Source: Thermohalobaculum sp039026375 (GTDB lineage Bacteria > Pseudomonadota > Alphaproteobacteria > Rhodobacterales > Rhodobacteraceae). Taken from it: a stretch of 64,000 nt of DNA. The translations under genes were made by a program, and so were the position numbers. This document shows, piece after piece, positions 51,000-59,894 of this stretch. Where the stretch lies: the NCBI GenBank assembly GCA_039026375.1, contig JBCCML010000021.1:7101-71100 (forward strand). The letters are read 5' to 3'. Position 1 is the stretch's first letter. Every line of letters starts with the position of its first letter. Under the pieces are notes generated by a model that had not been told where the DNA came from, ran no database searches, and saw nothing but the letters and a program-made list of their open reading frames with translations.

Positions 51000-51835
51000 G
51001 TTGCGTGCAGACCATCCAGGACTATGCCCTGCGCTCGATCGGCTATGGCGAACGGTTGCTGCCGCGCTCGGACATCACGCTTTGCGAACAGTTCGTGCTG
51101 GTCGGCTCCGGCATGATCTGGAACGTCTATTTCGCCACGCTGGCCGTGCTGACGGGGTTTTGCTTCGCGACGCTGCTGGCCGTGGGCAAGGCCAGCAAGA
51201 ACCCGCTGGCGCGCATTCCATCGCGCACGTTCATCTATGTCTTTAGGGGCACGCCGCTCTTTATCCAGTTCTTCTTCACCTACGAGCTGTTCGTGCAGCT
51301 GCCGAAGGTGGGGTTCGAGCTGGATCTAGGCGTCGCCGTCATCGGGGCGGAGACGCGTTGGCTCACGCGGGCCTGGGCGGGGGCACTGTTCGTGCTGTTC
51401 CTGAACACGTCCGCCTATTCGGCCGAGATCTTTTACGGCGCCCTGCGCGCCGTACCAAAGGGCGATATCGAGGCTGCCGACGCCGTGGGCATGTCGCCCA
51501 GCAAGCGGTTCCGCCGGGTCGTTTGGCCTACGATGCTGCGCCTGGCCTGGCCCGCCTACACGAACGAAGCGATCTTCCTCTACCACGCCACGGCGCTGGT
51601 CTTCTTCTCCAGCTTTCCGGCGTGGCGCCAGCAGGGCGATGCCCTCTACTACGCGAACTACTTCGCCGAGCAGACGTTCAACCCCTTCGTGGCCTATCCG
51701 ATCGCCGCCTTCTACTTCATCCTGGGCACGATCGGGATCATCGTGGTCTACGGCGCCATCAACCGGCGTCTGAACCGGCATTTGGCCCCGTCGCAGCGTG
51801 CGCGCCTGAAACTCAGGCCGCAATTCATCCGCTAA
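50996..51835 (+). CDS. Amino-acid ABC importer permease 2
   Basis: 279 residues. Membrane subunit with TYVFRGTPLFIQFFFTYEL-like first loop (IYVFRGTPLFIQFF) and EAA loop GALRAVPKGDIEAADAVGMSPSKRFRRVVWPTMLR. Pairs with the preceding permease, whose stop overlaps its start. Its Cys/Gln-rich N-terminus (SCVQTIQDYALRSIGYGERLL) is typical of HisM-like subunits. A hairpin-free 160-base gap then leads to the AsmA-like gene. Confidence 0.9.
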   Translation: MSCVQTIQDYALRSIGYGERLLPRSDITLCEQFVLVGSGMIWNVYFATLAVLTGFCFATLLAVGKASKNPLARIPSRTFIYVFRGTPLFIQFFFTYELFVQLPKVGFELDLGVAVIGAETRWLTRAWAGALFVLFLNTSAYSAEIFYGALRAVPKGDIEAADAVGMSPSKRFRRVVWPTMLRLAWPAYTNEAIFLYHATALVFFSSFPAWRQQGDALYYANYFAEQTFNPFVAYPIAAFYFILGTIGIIVVYGAINRRLNRHLAPSQRARLKLRPQFIR

Positions 51836-51995
51836 GGTCGGTCGCGAGGCAATCGGCGCTTACACCTTAGTAGATGTTCTGCATTATGCGCAGGTGTCAG
51901 GGGAATCGGAAAAGACGTGAGGGTCCCGTGATTTACCTGGGTTTACGGCGATCGAACCGTAGGGCCGCGTTCGGATTAGACGTGAGGTCGGTACC

Positions 51996-54065
51996 GTGAA
52001 GACGCGGCGCCGCCAGCGCCTGTTGCGCCTTGGGGTGATCACGACCGCGTTCTGGGTCGTGATCATCGCGGGGGTGTTTCTGGCGATGCCGACGGATCGC
52101 ATGCGCGAGTTGTTCGTCCAGGAGGTGCGCGCGACCACGGGGCTGGAGGCACGATTCAGCGGCGAGGCTGGCCTGACCTTATGGCCCTCGCCAGGTCTTG
52201 ATCTGGGCCAGTTGAGCGTGGTCGATCCCAAGGCGCCTGGCGCGGCCGTGCTGCGCGCGGCCAGTACGGTGGTGCGTCCCTCGGCAAGGTTCCTGCTGCG
52301 TGGTGAATGGCAGCCGGGCACACTTCAGATGGCCGATGTCGACCTGGATGTGCGTCGCGCCTGGAACGATCTGCAAGTGCGCCACCGGTTCGACAGCCTG
52401 GGGCTGGATTGGCAGGGCAGGGCGCGCGCGCTGAGCGTCTCATTGGATGGCAGCCTGCAAGACCGGTCGCTGGCTATTCAGGCTAGTGTGCAGGCCCCTG
52501 CGCGTTTGTGGCAGGGCGCCATGACAGACGTGGACGTAGCCGTGTCGCTGGGCCCGGATGTGCTGACATATCAGGGGGTTCTGGCGTTGCCGCCACGCTC
52601 TCAGATCCCAAACGTGGACGGGACCTGGCGCGCCGACTTGCCGGTTGGCGTATCGGGGCTGATCACACAGTTGGGATTAGATCTGCCGACAATGCTGGGT
52701 GATCTGACAGGTACCACGGCCGAGGGCCGGCTCCAAATCGCGGACAACGGTCTGCAGGTTCGCGGGCGTGCGTCCGGCGAACTGCGCGCGCGTCCGGTTA
52801 ATGTCGAGCTGATGGTCGAAGGCATCGCAGGCTGGCGCAGCGTTGGCGAAATCGACGTGTCGACCACCGTGCGTGTTGGCGGCGCCGTGTCTGCCCATGT
52901 CGACGGGGTGTGGTCGGCGCCGGTTGGGTTGCAAAGCGATTTGAACATCTCGGTGCTGGATTTGCCGATGCTGCTGGCCTGGCTGGGCCTGCCCGCCAAT
53001 CCAATGCCCGAATTGGGCAACACACCGCGGCTGTCCAGCCTGTTGGCGCTGTCCGACAACAGGGCACTCCTGGCCGAGGTTCGGGTGCCAGGTCACCCGG
53101 TCTGGGACAATGCCGAGGTGACGATCAGCACAGAGGGGGCGGGTTCATTAACGCTGTCCCCCCGCCTTGCGCGGTTGGAGCTGAATGATCTGCCGCCCGC
53201 TATGCTGGTCTCAACCGCGTCTGGCCTGCGCGACTGGACGGGGCTGGGCCCGGCGCTTGTTTTGGATCTGCGGGTGCAAGATGTGCGGCTGGACGGGCTG
53301 GCGCTCGGCCGAGGGTCTGCAGCAATTGCGCTGCGGCCCGATGGCATGGCGCTAACGGCCCGCGCGGGCTCGCCCCGCAACGGTTGGGTCGACTTGGCCA
53401 TGGATCACCGGTTTCAGGATACCGCCCCGCTGGCCCTTTCGCTGGCGCTTTCAGCCACGTCTCCACAGGCAGCTGCGTTGGATTTTATCTGGGGCAATCT
53501 GGATGGCGACGTTCAATTGTCCCTATCTGCGCAGGCCGAAAGTTGGACGCCCGAGCGCGTTACCGGGACATTGTCCGCCACTGACGGGATCCTGCAGGTT
53601 CCCTCCCTAAACGCCGTTTTGGATGGCTCGGTCAGTTCTGGCTCGGTCAGTTCTGGCTCGGTCAGTTCTGGCTCGGTCAATTCGGGCTCGGTGACGACGT
53701 TCACCGTCTTCAGGACCGCGATCGAGCGCAGGTATGACACCTGGCGTCTGACGGACCTGCGTTTTTTGACCGACGGTCTGGATGTTGCGGGGGCGATTAC
53801 GGTGCTGCCTGACGGGGCGCTAGCCGGGGAACTGCAAGCAGACGGCGTCCTGACAGGCCGTCCTGCCGAGATGCAGCTGTCCGGCACGTTGTTAGAACCG
53901 GTTGTCACTGCATCAAGCGCCGAGGCCGATAGCCCAACAGCAGACGCGAGCCCAGCTGCGCTATCGGAGCCCGAGGGCACCCCAGTGCCGCCGGGATCCG
54001 ACATCTCAACAGGCACGGTCGACAGCGATACAGACGTCCCGGTTCCGGCCGTTGCCCCCCGGTAA
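51996..54065 (+). CDS. AsmA-family envelope protein
   Basis: 689 residues from GTG 51996, with GAGG 8 bases upstream. Basic N-terminus, one membrane helix (TAFWVVIIAGVFLAMPTD), then a long repetitive beta-rich region typical of AsmA/YhdP-like proteins of the inner membrane/periplasm (bridge-like lipid transporters and outer-membrane assembly factors). The TM-proximal FSGEAGLTLWPSPGLDLGQLSVVDP is the AsmA-core hallmark. Around residue 545 there is a GSVSS tandem repeat, and the C-terminal ~45 residues are Pro/Ser/Asp-rich and probably disordered. Confidence 0.82.
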   Translation: MKTRRRQRLLRLGVITTAFWVVIIAGVFLAMPTDRMRELFVQEVRATTGLEARFSGEAGLTLWPSPGLDLGQLSVVDPKAPGAAVLRAASTVVRPSARFLLRGEWQPGTLQMADVDLDVRRAWNDLQVRHRFDSLGLDWQGRARALSVSLDGSLQDRSLAIQASVQAPARLWQGAMTDVDVAVSLGPDVLTYQGVLALPPRSQIPNVDGTWRADLPVGVSGLITQLGLDLPTMLGDLTGTTAEGRLQIADNGLQVRGRASGELRARPVNVELMVEGIAGWRSVGEIDVSTTVRVGGAVSAHVDGVWSAPVGLQSDLNISVLDLPMLLAWLGLPANPMPELGNTPRLSSLLALSDNRALLAEVRVPGHPVWDNAEVTISTEGAGSLTLSPRLARLELNDLPPAMLVSTASGLRDWTGLGPALVLDLRVQDVRLDGLALGRGSAAIALRPDGMALTARAGSPRNGWVDLAMDHRFQDTAPLALSLALSATSPQAAALDFIWGNLDGDVQLSLSAQAESWTPERVTGTLSATDGILQVPSLNAVLDGSVSSGSVSSGSVSSGSVNSGSVTTFTVFRTAIERRYDTWRLTDLRFLTDGLDVAGAITVLPDGALAGELQADGVLTGRPAEMQLSGTLLEPVVTASSAEADSPTADASPAALSEPEGTPVPPGSDISTGTVDSDTDVPVPAVAPR
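53625..53693 (+). repeat. 15-bp tandem repeat (about 4.6 copies) inside the AsmA-like gene
   Basis: The unit GGCTCGGTCAGTTCT occurs at 53625, 53640 and 53655, with a variant GGCTCGGTCAATTCG at 53670 and a partial copy at 53685. 15 bp keeps the frame, so copy number changes would add or remove GSVSS units without breaking the gene. Confidence 0.9.
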
Positions 54066-54112
54066 TCGCCGCCCTTGCGCCCGCGCTGCACAGTGACTAG
54101 AACGCGCACCGT

Positions 54113-54188
54113 GCCGGCTTAGCTCAGCTGGTAGAGCAACTGATTTGTAATCAGTGGGTCGGGGGTTCGAGTCCCTCAGCCGGCGCCA
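54113..54188 (+). tRNA. tRNA-Thr (anticodon UGU)
   Basis: 76-base cloverleaf: acceptor stem GCCGGCT (54113-54119) with AGCCGGC (54178-54184), D-arm GCTCAGCTGGTAGAGC, anticodon stem ACTGA/TCAGT with loop TTTGTAA (anticodon TGT at 54146-54148), T-arm GGGGGTTCGAGTCCCTC, and an encoded CCA (54186-54188). It reads ACA codons. Its 3' end borders the accessory-looking region with secreted proteins. Confidence 0.96.
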
Positions 54189-54361
54189 AGAAAAACAATA
54201 AGTCAGGTGATTTTAGGGGGTTGTCGTCAACATCCATGTCACCAGTTTGCCGCCATATAGATCGCCATGACGCCTCTGGCTTGATGCAGTCGACTGCATG
54301 CTTGATGTTGGCGCCGCTGCCCCGCAAGCTGCACGACAGGAATGTATATGGGAAATCCCGG

Positions 54362-55156
54362 GTGAGGTCTCTGTTTGTCGGGATTCTGGCGGCGGGTCTT
54401 TGCGCAACGGCGTCCGCGCAAGATGTCGAAATTTGGATGTTCGACGGTGCCGCAGACGTTGAACGTGACGGTCAAACCGTGTCCGTTGAACGTGGCTTTT
54501 ACCTTGGTTGCGATGAGAACGGCTGTCGCCCGCTACCCCTCTCAGATGCGCCACCACCGCCCAGCACCTTTGCGTCAACTGATGCCGACTTGCCTGCGGA
54601 TTTGGCGCTGGCGCTGCAGTTGGCGTCGACGCCCGAGGATATTGCGGCGCTTATCCTGGCCTATCCGGGTTTTGCTGGGGCGATCCTGCGGCAAGCTGCG
54701 GCATTGGGCGTGGCGTCCCCGGCCCAAGTTGTCGGCGTGCTGGGCCCCAGTTTGACGTCGCAGTCTCTGGCCGATCTGGTCGCGACAGCTGTCAGCATTG
54801 CGCCGGAGCTGGCCGGGTCAATCGCAACTGCAGCGGTTACAGGCGGCGGTGACATTGCCGCTATCATCTTCGCAGCCATCCAATCGCTGGAAAGTTCCGC
54901 GCTGGATGGCGATCAGGTAGCAGCCTTCGCCGCCGGTGTTGCAGCGGACCTGGTGGCTGCCGATGCCGGCGATGCCGAACAGATCGCTTCAATCGTGGCA
55001 GCAGCGACGTCAGACCCAAACGATACCGCCGAGACGGTGCTGGAGGCGTTAGACGGGCTGGAGTCCGAGGATGTCGCAGACACGCCCGGAGCAGATACGC
55101 CGCAGATCGACTTCTCCGGCCCCTCCGAACTGCAGAACCAGCCCAGCCCTAATTGA
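54362..55156 (+). CDS. Secreted Ala-rich protein of unknown function
   Basis: 264 residues from GTG 54362, which gives a clean signal peptide (VRSLFVGILAAGLCATASA, cleaved before QDVEIW). The first 45 mature residues form a small beta segment with two Cys (LGCDENGC); the remainder is Ala-rich and helical with several ExxAALILAYP-like repeats, ending in an acidic/Pro tail. No clear RBS. I recognise no family. Convergent with the 865-residue secreted protein. Confidence 0.7.
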   Translation: MRSLFVGILAAGLCATASAQDVEIWMFDGAADVERDGQTVSVERGFYLGCDENGCRPLPLSDAPPPPSTFASTDADLPADLALALQLASTPEDIAALILAYPGFAGAILRQAAALGVASPAQVVGVLGPSLTSQSLADLVATAVSIAPELAGSIATAAVTGGGDIAAIIFAAIQSLESSALDGDQVAAFAAGVAADLVAADAGDAEQIASIVAAATSDPNDTAETVLEALDGLESEDVADTPGADTPQIDFSGPSELQNQPSPN

Positions 55157-55373
55157 TGACCGCCTGATCCTGACGACGGCTGCGTGGGCGGCCTCAAGAG
55201 GCATGTTCGGACTGCATGACGAACTCGGGGCACTTACGCACCATATCCTGGCGCCGCGGCGCATTGATGCCGTGGCCGTTAAGGTGCTGACGCAACGCCG
55301 AGCGAAGCCGAAGCTTGGACAGCGGGTGGGCCCCTCAACACCAACTATGGCGTCGATGCCAATGCATTCTCGA

Positions 55374-57971
55374 TCAATTGAGTGGGATGACGACACCTCC
55401 GCCGAATTCAAACGACGTTATCCCACTGACATCGTTCAGGTATTGAAATCCAAAGGGTTGGGTCGTTGCAGATGTATCAAACCCCGGAAAGCTGCGAATT
55501 GTAGCGCGGGCAAATCCGTTGATTGCCAAACCACATTCCTGTTGACCGCACAGGGTGCCGGTTGCCTGGACGCTCACGTTCCACCCCAACAACACAGGGC
55601 TGTCCGTCACGACGTTGCGCAGACCGCCGCCGCCTGATTCGTCGAAGATCGCCTCTTGATCGATGAACAACACGCTGGGCCCGGCGGTGACCGAGAAATC
55701 GATGCACCCGGTTTGTGCCTGAGCATCGCACGCCCCGTCTGGACCGCCGACGTTAAAGCCAAGCCCTGCGTCCAGAGAGGCAAGCTGGTTCAGGAAGTAA
55801 AAGACGTCGTCGTTTGGCGTCGGGTGTTGATCGCTGACGATGACCAGCGCGTCGCCCCCCAGGTGTAGCGACCCCCCAACCCGAAAAGTCGGAGAGACGG
55901 TCAGCCCAGCAAGTGGTCCACCATCAGGGCCGCCCGGAAAGGTGGTGATCGGTGGGCCGATAACCTCGAGGCCCGCGGTCAACGAAAACTCGTTGAACTC
56001 ACCGGTGCCAAAGGCGACTGCGGGCACATCGCTGGTATGGCGCGCTTCCTTGTCATCGAACATTCCGCTGACGCCAAGATCCACGCGCACCTTCAGCGGC
56101 TCGATGTCTATTCCAGCCAGACCAAGCGGCGACATGTCCTTGGTGGGGCCATCCTCAGGATCAAGCGCGTCGCCCAACGATCTGGCAAAGTCACCCAGCG
56201 GCTGGGCCTTGCAAGCCTCCCGCTCGCATTCTTGGAACCGCTCACGCAGGAAACGCAGCTCTTCGTTTATGCGATCCAAGTCCTGGCGCAGTGCGGGCAG
56301 TTCGGCTGTCCGACGCGTCAGCAGGTCGATCTGGTCGCGCATGGCCGAGATTTCATTGAACAATCGCCCCAACTGCCCACGGAAGGTCGCCGCGGTGATG
56401 TTCAAGCTGCCCAGCATGCTGCGGCCGTCTCGGGTCATTGAATTGATCAGCTGCTGGTTTCGGCTGGCAAGACGCAGTTTGTTGTCACGCTGTTGCTTCA
56501 GAATGTTCAGCTCTGTCAGCGCATCTTCCAAGGTGTCGATACGATCCTGTGTCTCCAACCGGCGGGCGAACAACACGTTGATCTGCTCGGCAAAGGAACG
56601 GCATTCGGGGCAGGTCGCGGTTACCTCCAAATCAGCCAGATCCGTGGTTGGATCGATCAAGCCACTTGCGAACGGCGTGGGTCCCGCAGCTGTATCGGGC
56701 GGCGGACAATCCTGGGCGAGTTCTGCAACGGCGCCGTCCAGGTTATCGGCCAGCGCGTCGACATCTGTTCCCAGCGCCCTCAGCGCCCTGCCCCAGCGGT
56801 AGGTGCCGGTCCTGGCATCGACGAAGTTGTACGAAGCCTGCGCCCCAATCGACACAAATCCACAGTTTTCGCGCACGCATTCTTCAACCGCCCGGCGCGC
56901 ATTCGTCACCGCTGTCAGGGCACGGTTAGCGTCTGACTGTTCGATCAAGATGCGCTTCCAGGACTGGTAGAATGTACTCACAACATCCGCTTCAGCGGAC
57001 AACGCCGTGGTAAGCTGGACAAATCGTTTGCGACGGTTTTCCAGAACATCAGCGGAGTACGATTTCAGCAGTCGACCACCGATGAACCCGACGCCCTGTC
57101 GAATGCCATCGCGCAATTCTCGTCGGGATTTTATCTCGTCCAAGAGGCCTTTGATCGACTTTGCCTGGATCGGCCTTCCCAGTTTTCGAGAGTCTTCCAG
57201 CAGATCTTTGAGGTTTGTCAGCAGGCTTATGTCGTCATTGATGTTGCCGTGGATCACGCTGACAGGCTGGTTCAAATCGTAGCCAAAAGCCTCCGCCAAT
57301 AGGTCAAAGCCTTGTTCGGCCACGGACCCGGGCACATCAAGAACGGTTTTTTCCGGCTGTCCAGCCGGCGTCCCGCTTTCCACGCCCCAGCTTGAACCGC
57401 TCACATTGCCGATGACGGTGTTCGACAGGCTCGACAGGTCCTTCAATCCCTCAAGCACACTATTGGTTGAATCGATCGCACCGGAAAGCGAGTTGAAGTC
57501 GAGTTTGCTGGCGTCGAAGGAGAGTATCGCCGCGAAGTCCAGCAGCGCGCTGCCCGTGTCATGCAGTGTGCGGTGTAGAATGATCGCCTGCCGGGCGTTT
57601 TCGATGCTTTCGGTGCTGACGTCTGTGCTGGCCAACAGGTTTTGATAGTGGCGTTCATACGCCGCGTCCTGTGCGCTCAGCGCGAAGACATATTCGGTCA
57701 GCAGCGCCTCTGCCGCGTAAAGATCTCGAAGAAGCGCAGTATTCTTCTCGCAGTCAAACTGCTTACACAGCTTGTCTTTTTCGACCGTGAAGTTGCGAAA
57801 GATCTGATGCGCAGAACCGACGATCCGGTTCAGTTCAACTTCCCGCATGCCGATCTGAGAAGGAATCGGCTTTGTGACGTCTGGGTTCAGATTGTCTTGC
57901 GCAGAAGCCGGCGGCACAAATGACCAAACCAATAGGCAGGCGCATGCTGCCGCAAAGACTTGTTTAAGCAT
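55374..57971 (-). CDS. Large secreted protein: N-terminal helical/coiled-coil, C-terminal beta-rich (barrel-like)
   Basis: 865 residues with a signal peptide (FAAACACLLVWSFVPPASA before QDN). Residues ~30-340 are helical; ~330-620 contain long heptad-like helices (e.g. ETQDRIDTLEDALTELNILKQQ, IDLLTRRTAELPALRQDLDRINEEL), so a coiled coil is likely. Residues ~640-865 are Gly-rich alternating strands (VRVDLGVSGMF, FSLTAGLEVIG, AGLGFNVGG, SFEFGGGVVIPLN) that look like a small outer-membrane beta-barrel. Cys pairs occur along the chain. Family not recognised; an outer-membrane protein with a periplasmic stalk is my inference. Confidence 0.7.
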   Translation of the reverse strand: MLKQVFAAACACLLVWSFVPPASAQDNLNPDVTKPIPSQIGMREVELNRIVGSAHQIFRNFTVEKDKLCKQFDCEKNTALLRDLYAAEALLTEYVFALSAQDAAYERHYQNLLASTDVSTESIENARQAIILHRTLHDTGSALLDFAAILSFDASKLDFNSLSGAIDSTNSVLEGLKDLSSLSNTVIGNVSGSSWGVESGTPAGQPEKTVLDVPGSVAEQGFDLLAEAFGYDLNQPVSVIHGNINDDISLLTNLKDLLEDSRKLGRPIQAKSIKGLLDEIKSRRELRDGIRQGVGFIGGRLLKSYSADVLENRRKRFVQLTTALSAEADVVSTFYQSWKRILIEQSDANRALTAVTNARRAVEECVRENCGFVSIGAQASYNFVDARTGTYRWGRALRALGTDVDALADNLDGAVAELAQDCPPPDTAAGPTPFASGLIDPTTDLADLEVTATCPECRSFAEQINVLFARRLETQDRIDTLEDALTELNILKQQRDNKLRLASRNQQLINSMTRDGRSMLGSLNITAATFRGQLGRLFNEISAMRDQIDLLTRRTAELPALRQDLDRINEELRFLRERFQECEREACKAQPLGDFARSLGDALDPEDGPTKDMSPLGLAGIDIEPLKVRVDLGVSGMFDDKEARHTSDVPAVAFGTGEFNEFSLTAGLEVIGPPITTFPGGPDGGPLAGLTVSPTFRVGGSLHLGGDALVIVSDQHPTPNDDVFYFLNQLASLDAGLGFNVGGPDGACDAQAQTGCIDFSVTAGPSVLFIDQEAIFDESGGGGLRNVVTDSPVLLGWNVSVQATGTLCGQQECGLAINGFARATIRSFPGFDTSATTQPFGFQYLNDVSGITSFEFGGGVVIPLN

Positions 57972-58083
57972 CGTGAAACAGTGTCCCTCGTCGTATCCCC
58001 CGACAAAGAGTTAGAGGCAGCGGAAACCGGGTGTCAAATGTGCGGATCAATTGTGTTGCGCGACTATCCGTAGTGGGTCGATC

Positions 58084-58120
58084 AGAAAAGAAAGTCGCCC
58101 CCCGGACGATCCGGGGGGCG
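58084..58120 (-). terminator. Strong rho-independent terminator
   Basis: On the minus strand an 11-bp perfect stem (CGCCCCCCGGA with TCCGGGGGGCG, 58096-58120) with a CGA/TCG loop is followed by a T-rich run, ACTTTCTTTT. It ends transcription of the 58140-58997 gene; only about 110 bases remain before the 57971 start of the next minus-strand gene. Confidence 0.85.
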
Positions 58121-58139
58121 TGCCGCAGAGGTCCTTCAT

Positions 58140-58997
58140 TTAGAAGACCTGCCGCAGGTCCTGCAGAATCTCGCCCGACACACGGCGGATGTCGGCCCAT
58201 TCGCCTTTGTTGTCCTGGCGTGGTTTGGTGATCAGGAAACGGTTCAACAGCTTGCGCAACAGCATGTGCTTATTGGTCGTATCCCAATCCGCCAAAAGCT
58301 CCTGGCAGGTCTCGCGGATCTCGCGCCACTCGCCCTTGTTATCGCGACGTGGCGACGTTTCGGCCAGCACCTCGACCAGGGCTCGGAAGGCCTCTTCATA
58401 GGACTTGTCGCGGGCCGACACGATGACCGAGCGGATGTCGTCCCACTCGCCCTTGTTGTCACGCCGCGGACGGGTGGATTGCAGCACGTCCAGGATCTCG
58501 TCCAAACCCAGGATCCGCTCCTCAACACCAAAGCCAAGCTCGACTTCAATGTCTTCGCGGGGTTCGGTGGCGACAATGTTCGTGCGTACCAGCGAGCCTT
58601 CGAACGAATAGACCAGCCGGTATAGGTTGATCGTATCGCCGGGGCCGATGTGGTAGACTTGACGCTCGGTCTTTTGTTGCTCGAACGACGTGTTGGTCTC
58701 GAAGGTGCGCGTGAGTTCTGCCGCGACCTCAAGGTGGGTCGAGAACTCGGTCGTGTTGCCCCCCTGCACCCCTTTGAATGACATCGAGGCGCTGCTCTCC
58801 TTGCGGAAACTGAAGCCCGCCTCGATCGAGAAGGTACTGGACACGAAGCGCCGCGTATCGATCGAGCGCGTGGTCACGATTTCGACCTCGCGCTTGATGA
58901 TCGTTGCGACGTCTTCGTTGTCTTCATTGGCAAAGCTGAAGATCAGCTCCCAGAAGTAGCGGCCTGTAGCGGTGGCGTTTGTCGTGGCGGTTTGCAT
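58140..58997 (-). CDS. Protein with three DNKGEW repeats, possibly aerolysin-like N-terminus
   Basis: 285 residues, no signal peptide. Residues 1-150 are beta-rich with alternating Ser/Thr patterns (SSTFSIEAGFSF, SMSFKGVQGGNTTEFS, ELTRTFETNTSF), then a VYHIGPGDTINLYRLVYSFEG stretch, resembling the architecture of aerolysin-type pore-forming proteins. From ~165 on three ~40-residue helical repeats each carry PR(R/Q)DNKGEW, at 177-185, 216-224 and 259-267. I know no named family with this combination; the pore-former suggestion is weak. Divergent from the ECF sigma gene and ending at a terminator. Confidence 0.75.
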   Translation of the reverse strand: MQTATTNATATGRYFWELIFSFANEDNEDVATIIKREVEIVTTRSIDTRRFVSSTFSIEAGFSFRKESSASMSFKGVQGGNTTEFSTHLEVAAELTRTFETNTSFEQQKTERQVYHIGPGDTINLYRLVYSFEGSLVRTNIVATEPREDIEVELGFGVEERILGLDEILDVLQSTRPRRDNKGEWDDIRSVIVSARDKSYEEAFRALVEVLAETSPRRDNKGEWREIRETCQELLADWDTTNKHMLLRKLLNRFLITKPRQDNKGEWADIRRVSGEILQDLRQVF

Positions 58998-59131
58998 CGT
59001 TCCAGTCTCCTGTAACGACCCGACACCATGTCGGATCTATACGGCTTGGTCGCGCCTGCCGCCGAAGCGGTTCAAATTTGACTGCAGTTATTCTGTTGGG
59101 TCGGTTTTGCGGTATCTGGGATTGCCCGGTT

Positions 59132-59146
59132 GTCCGGTTGCCGGAC
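59132..59146. promoter_or_regulatory. GTCCGG-TTG-CCGGAC palindrome in the divergent promoter region
   Basis: Perfect 6-bp inverted repeat with 3-base spacer between the DNKGEW-repeat gene (start 58997) and the ECF sigma gene (start 59253). Partial echoes GTTGCCGGAC and GCCGGACACCG follow within 30 bases. Candidate operator in this 255-base gap. Confidence 0.35.
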
Positions 59147-59252
59147 TGTTTGACGGGGGACGCCGGACACCGAAGCATCCGAGACGTGAATTCCCTGGCC
59201 GCTACAATATCTCAAGTTGTGCATCGGCCACCGCATTCCGTAGCATTGAAAG

Positions 59253-59807
59253 ATGGCCCAAGACTCGAACGCCCAAGAGGATGCCGATCTGGTCAAACGT
59301 ATTGCCGAAGGCGACATGACGGCGTTGCGTGCGCTGTATCTGGCGCATGCGGATGCAATCCGGCGTTTCGTTCTTTCGCGCCTGCGCGATGAGTTCGAGG
59401 CAGCCGATATCGTCCATGAAACGATGATGGCCGTTTGGCGCGGCGCGGCCAATTTCCAGGGGCGCGCATCGGTCCGTTCCTGGGTGCTGTCGATCGCCAA
59501 GAACCGGGCGATCGACCACATCCGCAAGCAATCCCGCGTGACGTTGGCGGAGCCGGACGAAACGGTGCCTGACGGCGATCCCGATGCCGAGACGGTGATC
59601 GTAGCGGCGCAAGATGCCGCGCGACTGCGCGCCTGTGTCGACGAGCTGTCCGAGGCGCATCGCGCAGCGGTCCACCTTGCCTTCTACGAGGACATGACCT
59701 GCGCTGAGATCGCCGAGGTCGAACAGGTCCCGCCCGGGACGATCAAGACCCGCATCTTCCACGCGAAGAAGCTGATCATGCACTGCCTGGACCGGTGCGT
59801 CCGATGA
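59253..59807 (+). CDS. ECF-type sigma-70 family RNA polymerase sigma factor
   Basis: 184 residues. Region 2: ALRALYLAHADAIRRFVLSRLRDEFEAADIVHETMMAVWRGA and QGRASVRSWVLSIAKNRAIDHIRKQ; region 4: LSEAHRAAVHLAFYEDMTCAEIAEVEQVPPGTIKTRIFHAKKLI. No extra N- or C-terminal domain, so a classic group-4 ECF. RBS is weak (GAAAG). Followed 87 bases later by its likely anti-sigma, then a peptidase, all on the same strand. Confidence 0.93.
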   Translation: MAQDSNAQEDADLVKRIAEGDMTALRALYLAHADAIRRFVLSRLRDEFEAADIVHETMMAVWRGAANFQGRASVRSWVLSIAKNRAIDHIRKQSRVTLAEPDETVPDGDPDAETVIVAAQDAARLRACVDELSEAHRAAVHLAFYEDMTCAEIAEVEQVPPGTIKTRIFHAKKLIMHCLDRCVR

Positions 59808-59894
59808 TTTTGAACCAATCCCCATTGTCGGACGACAGAGATCAGAGGCAACACAAAACACAGCGGCGAAAGCCGCCAAGGATTGGAGGCTGAC

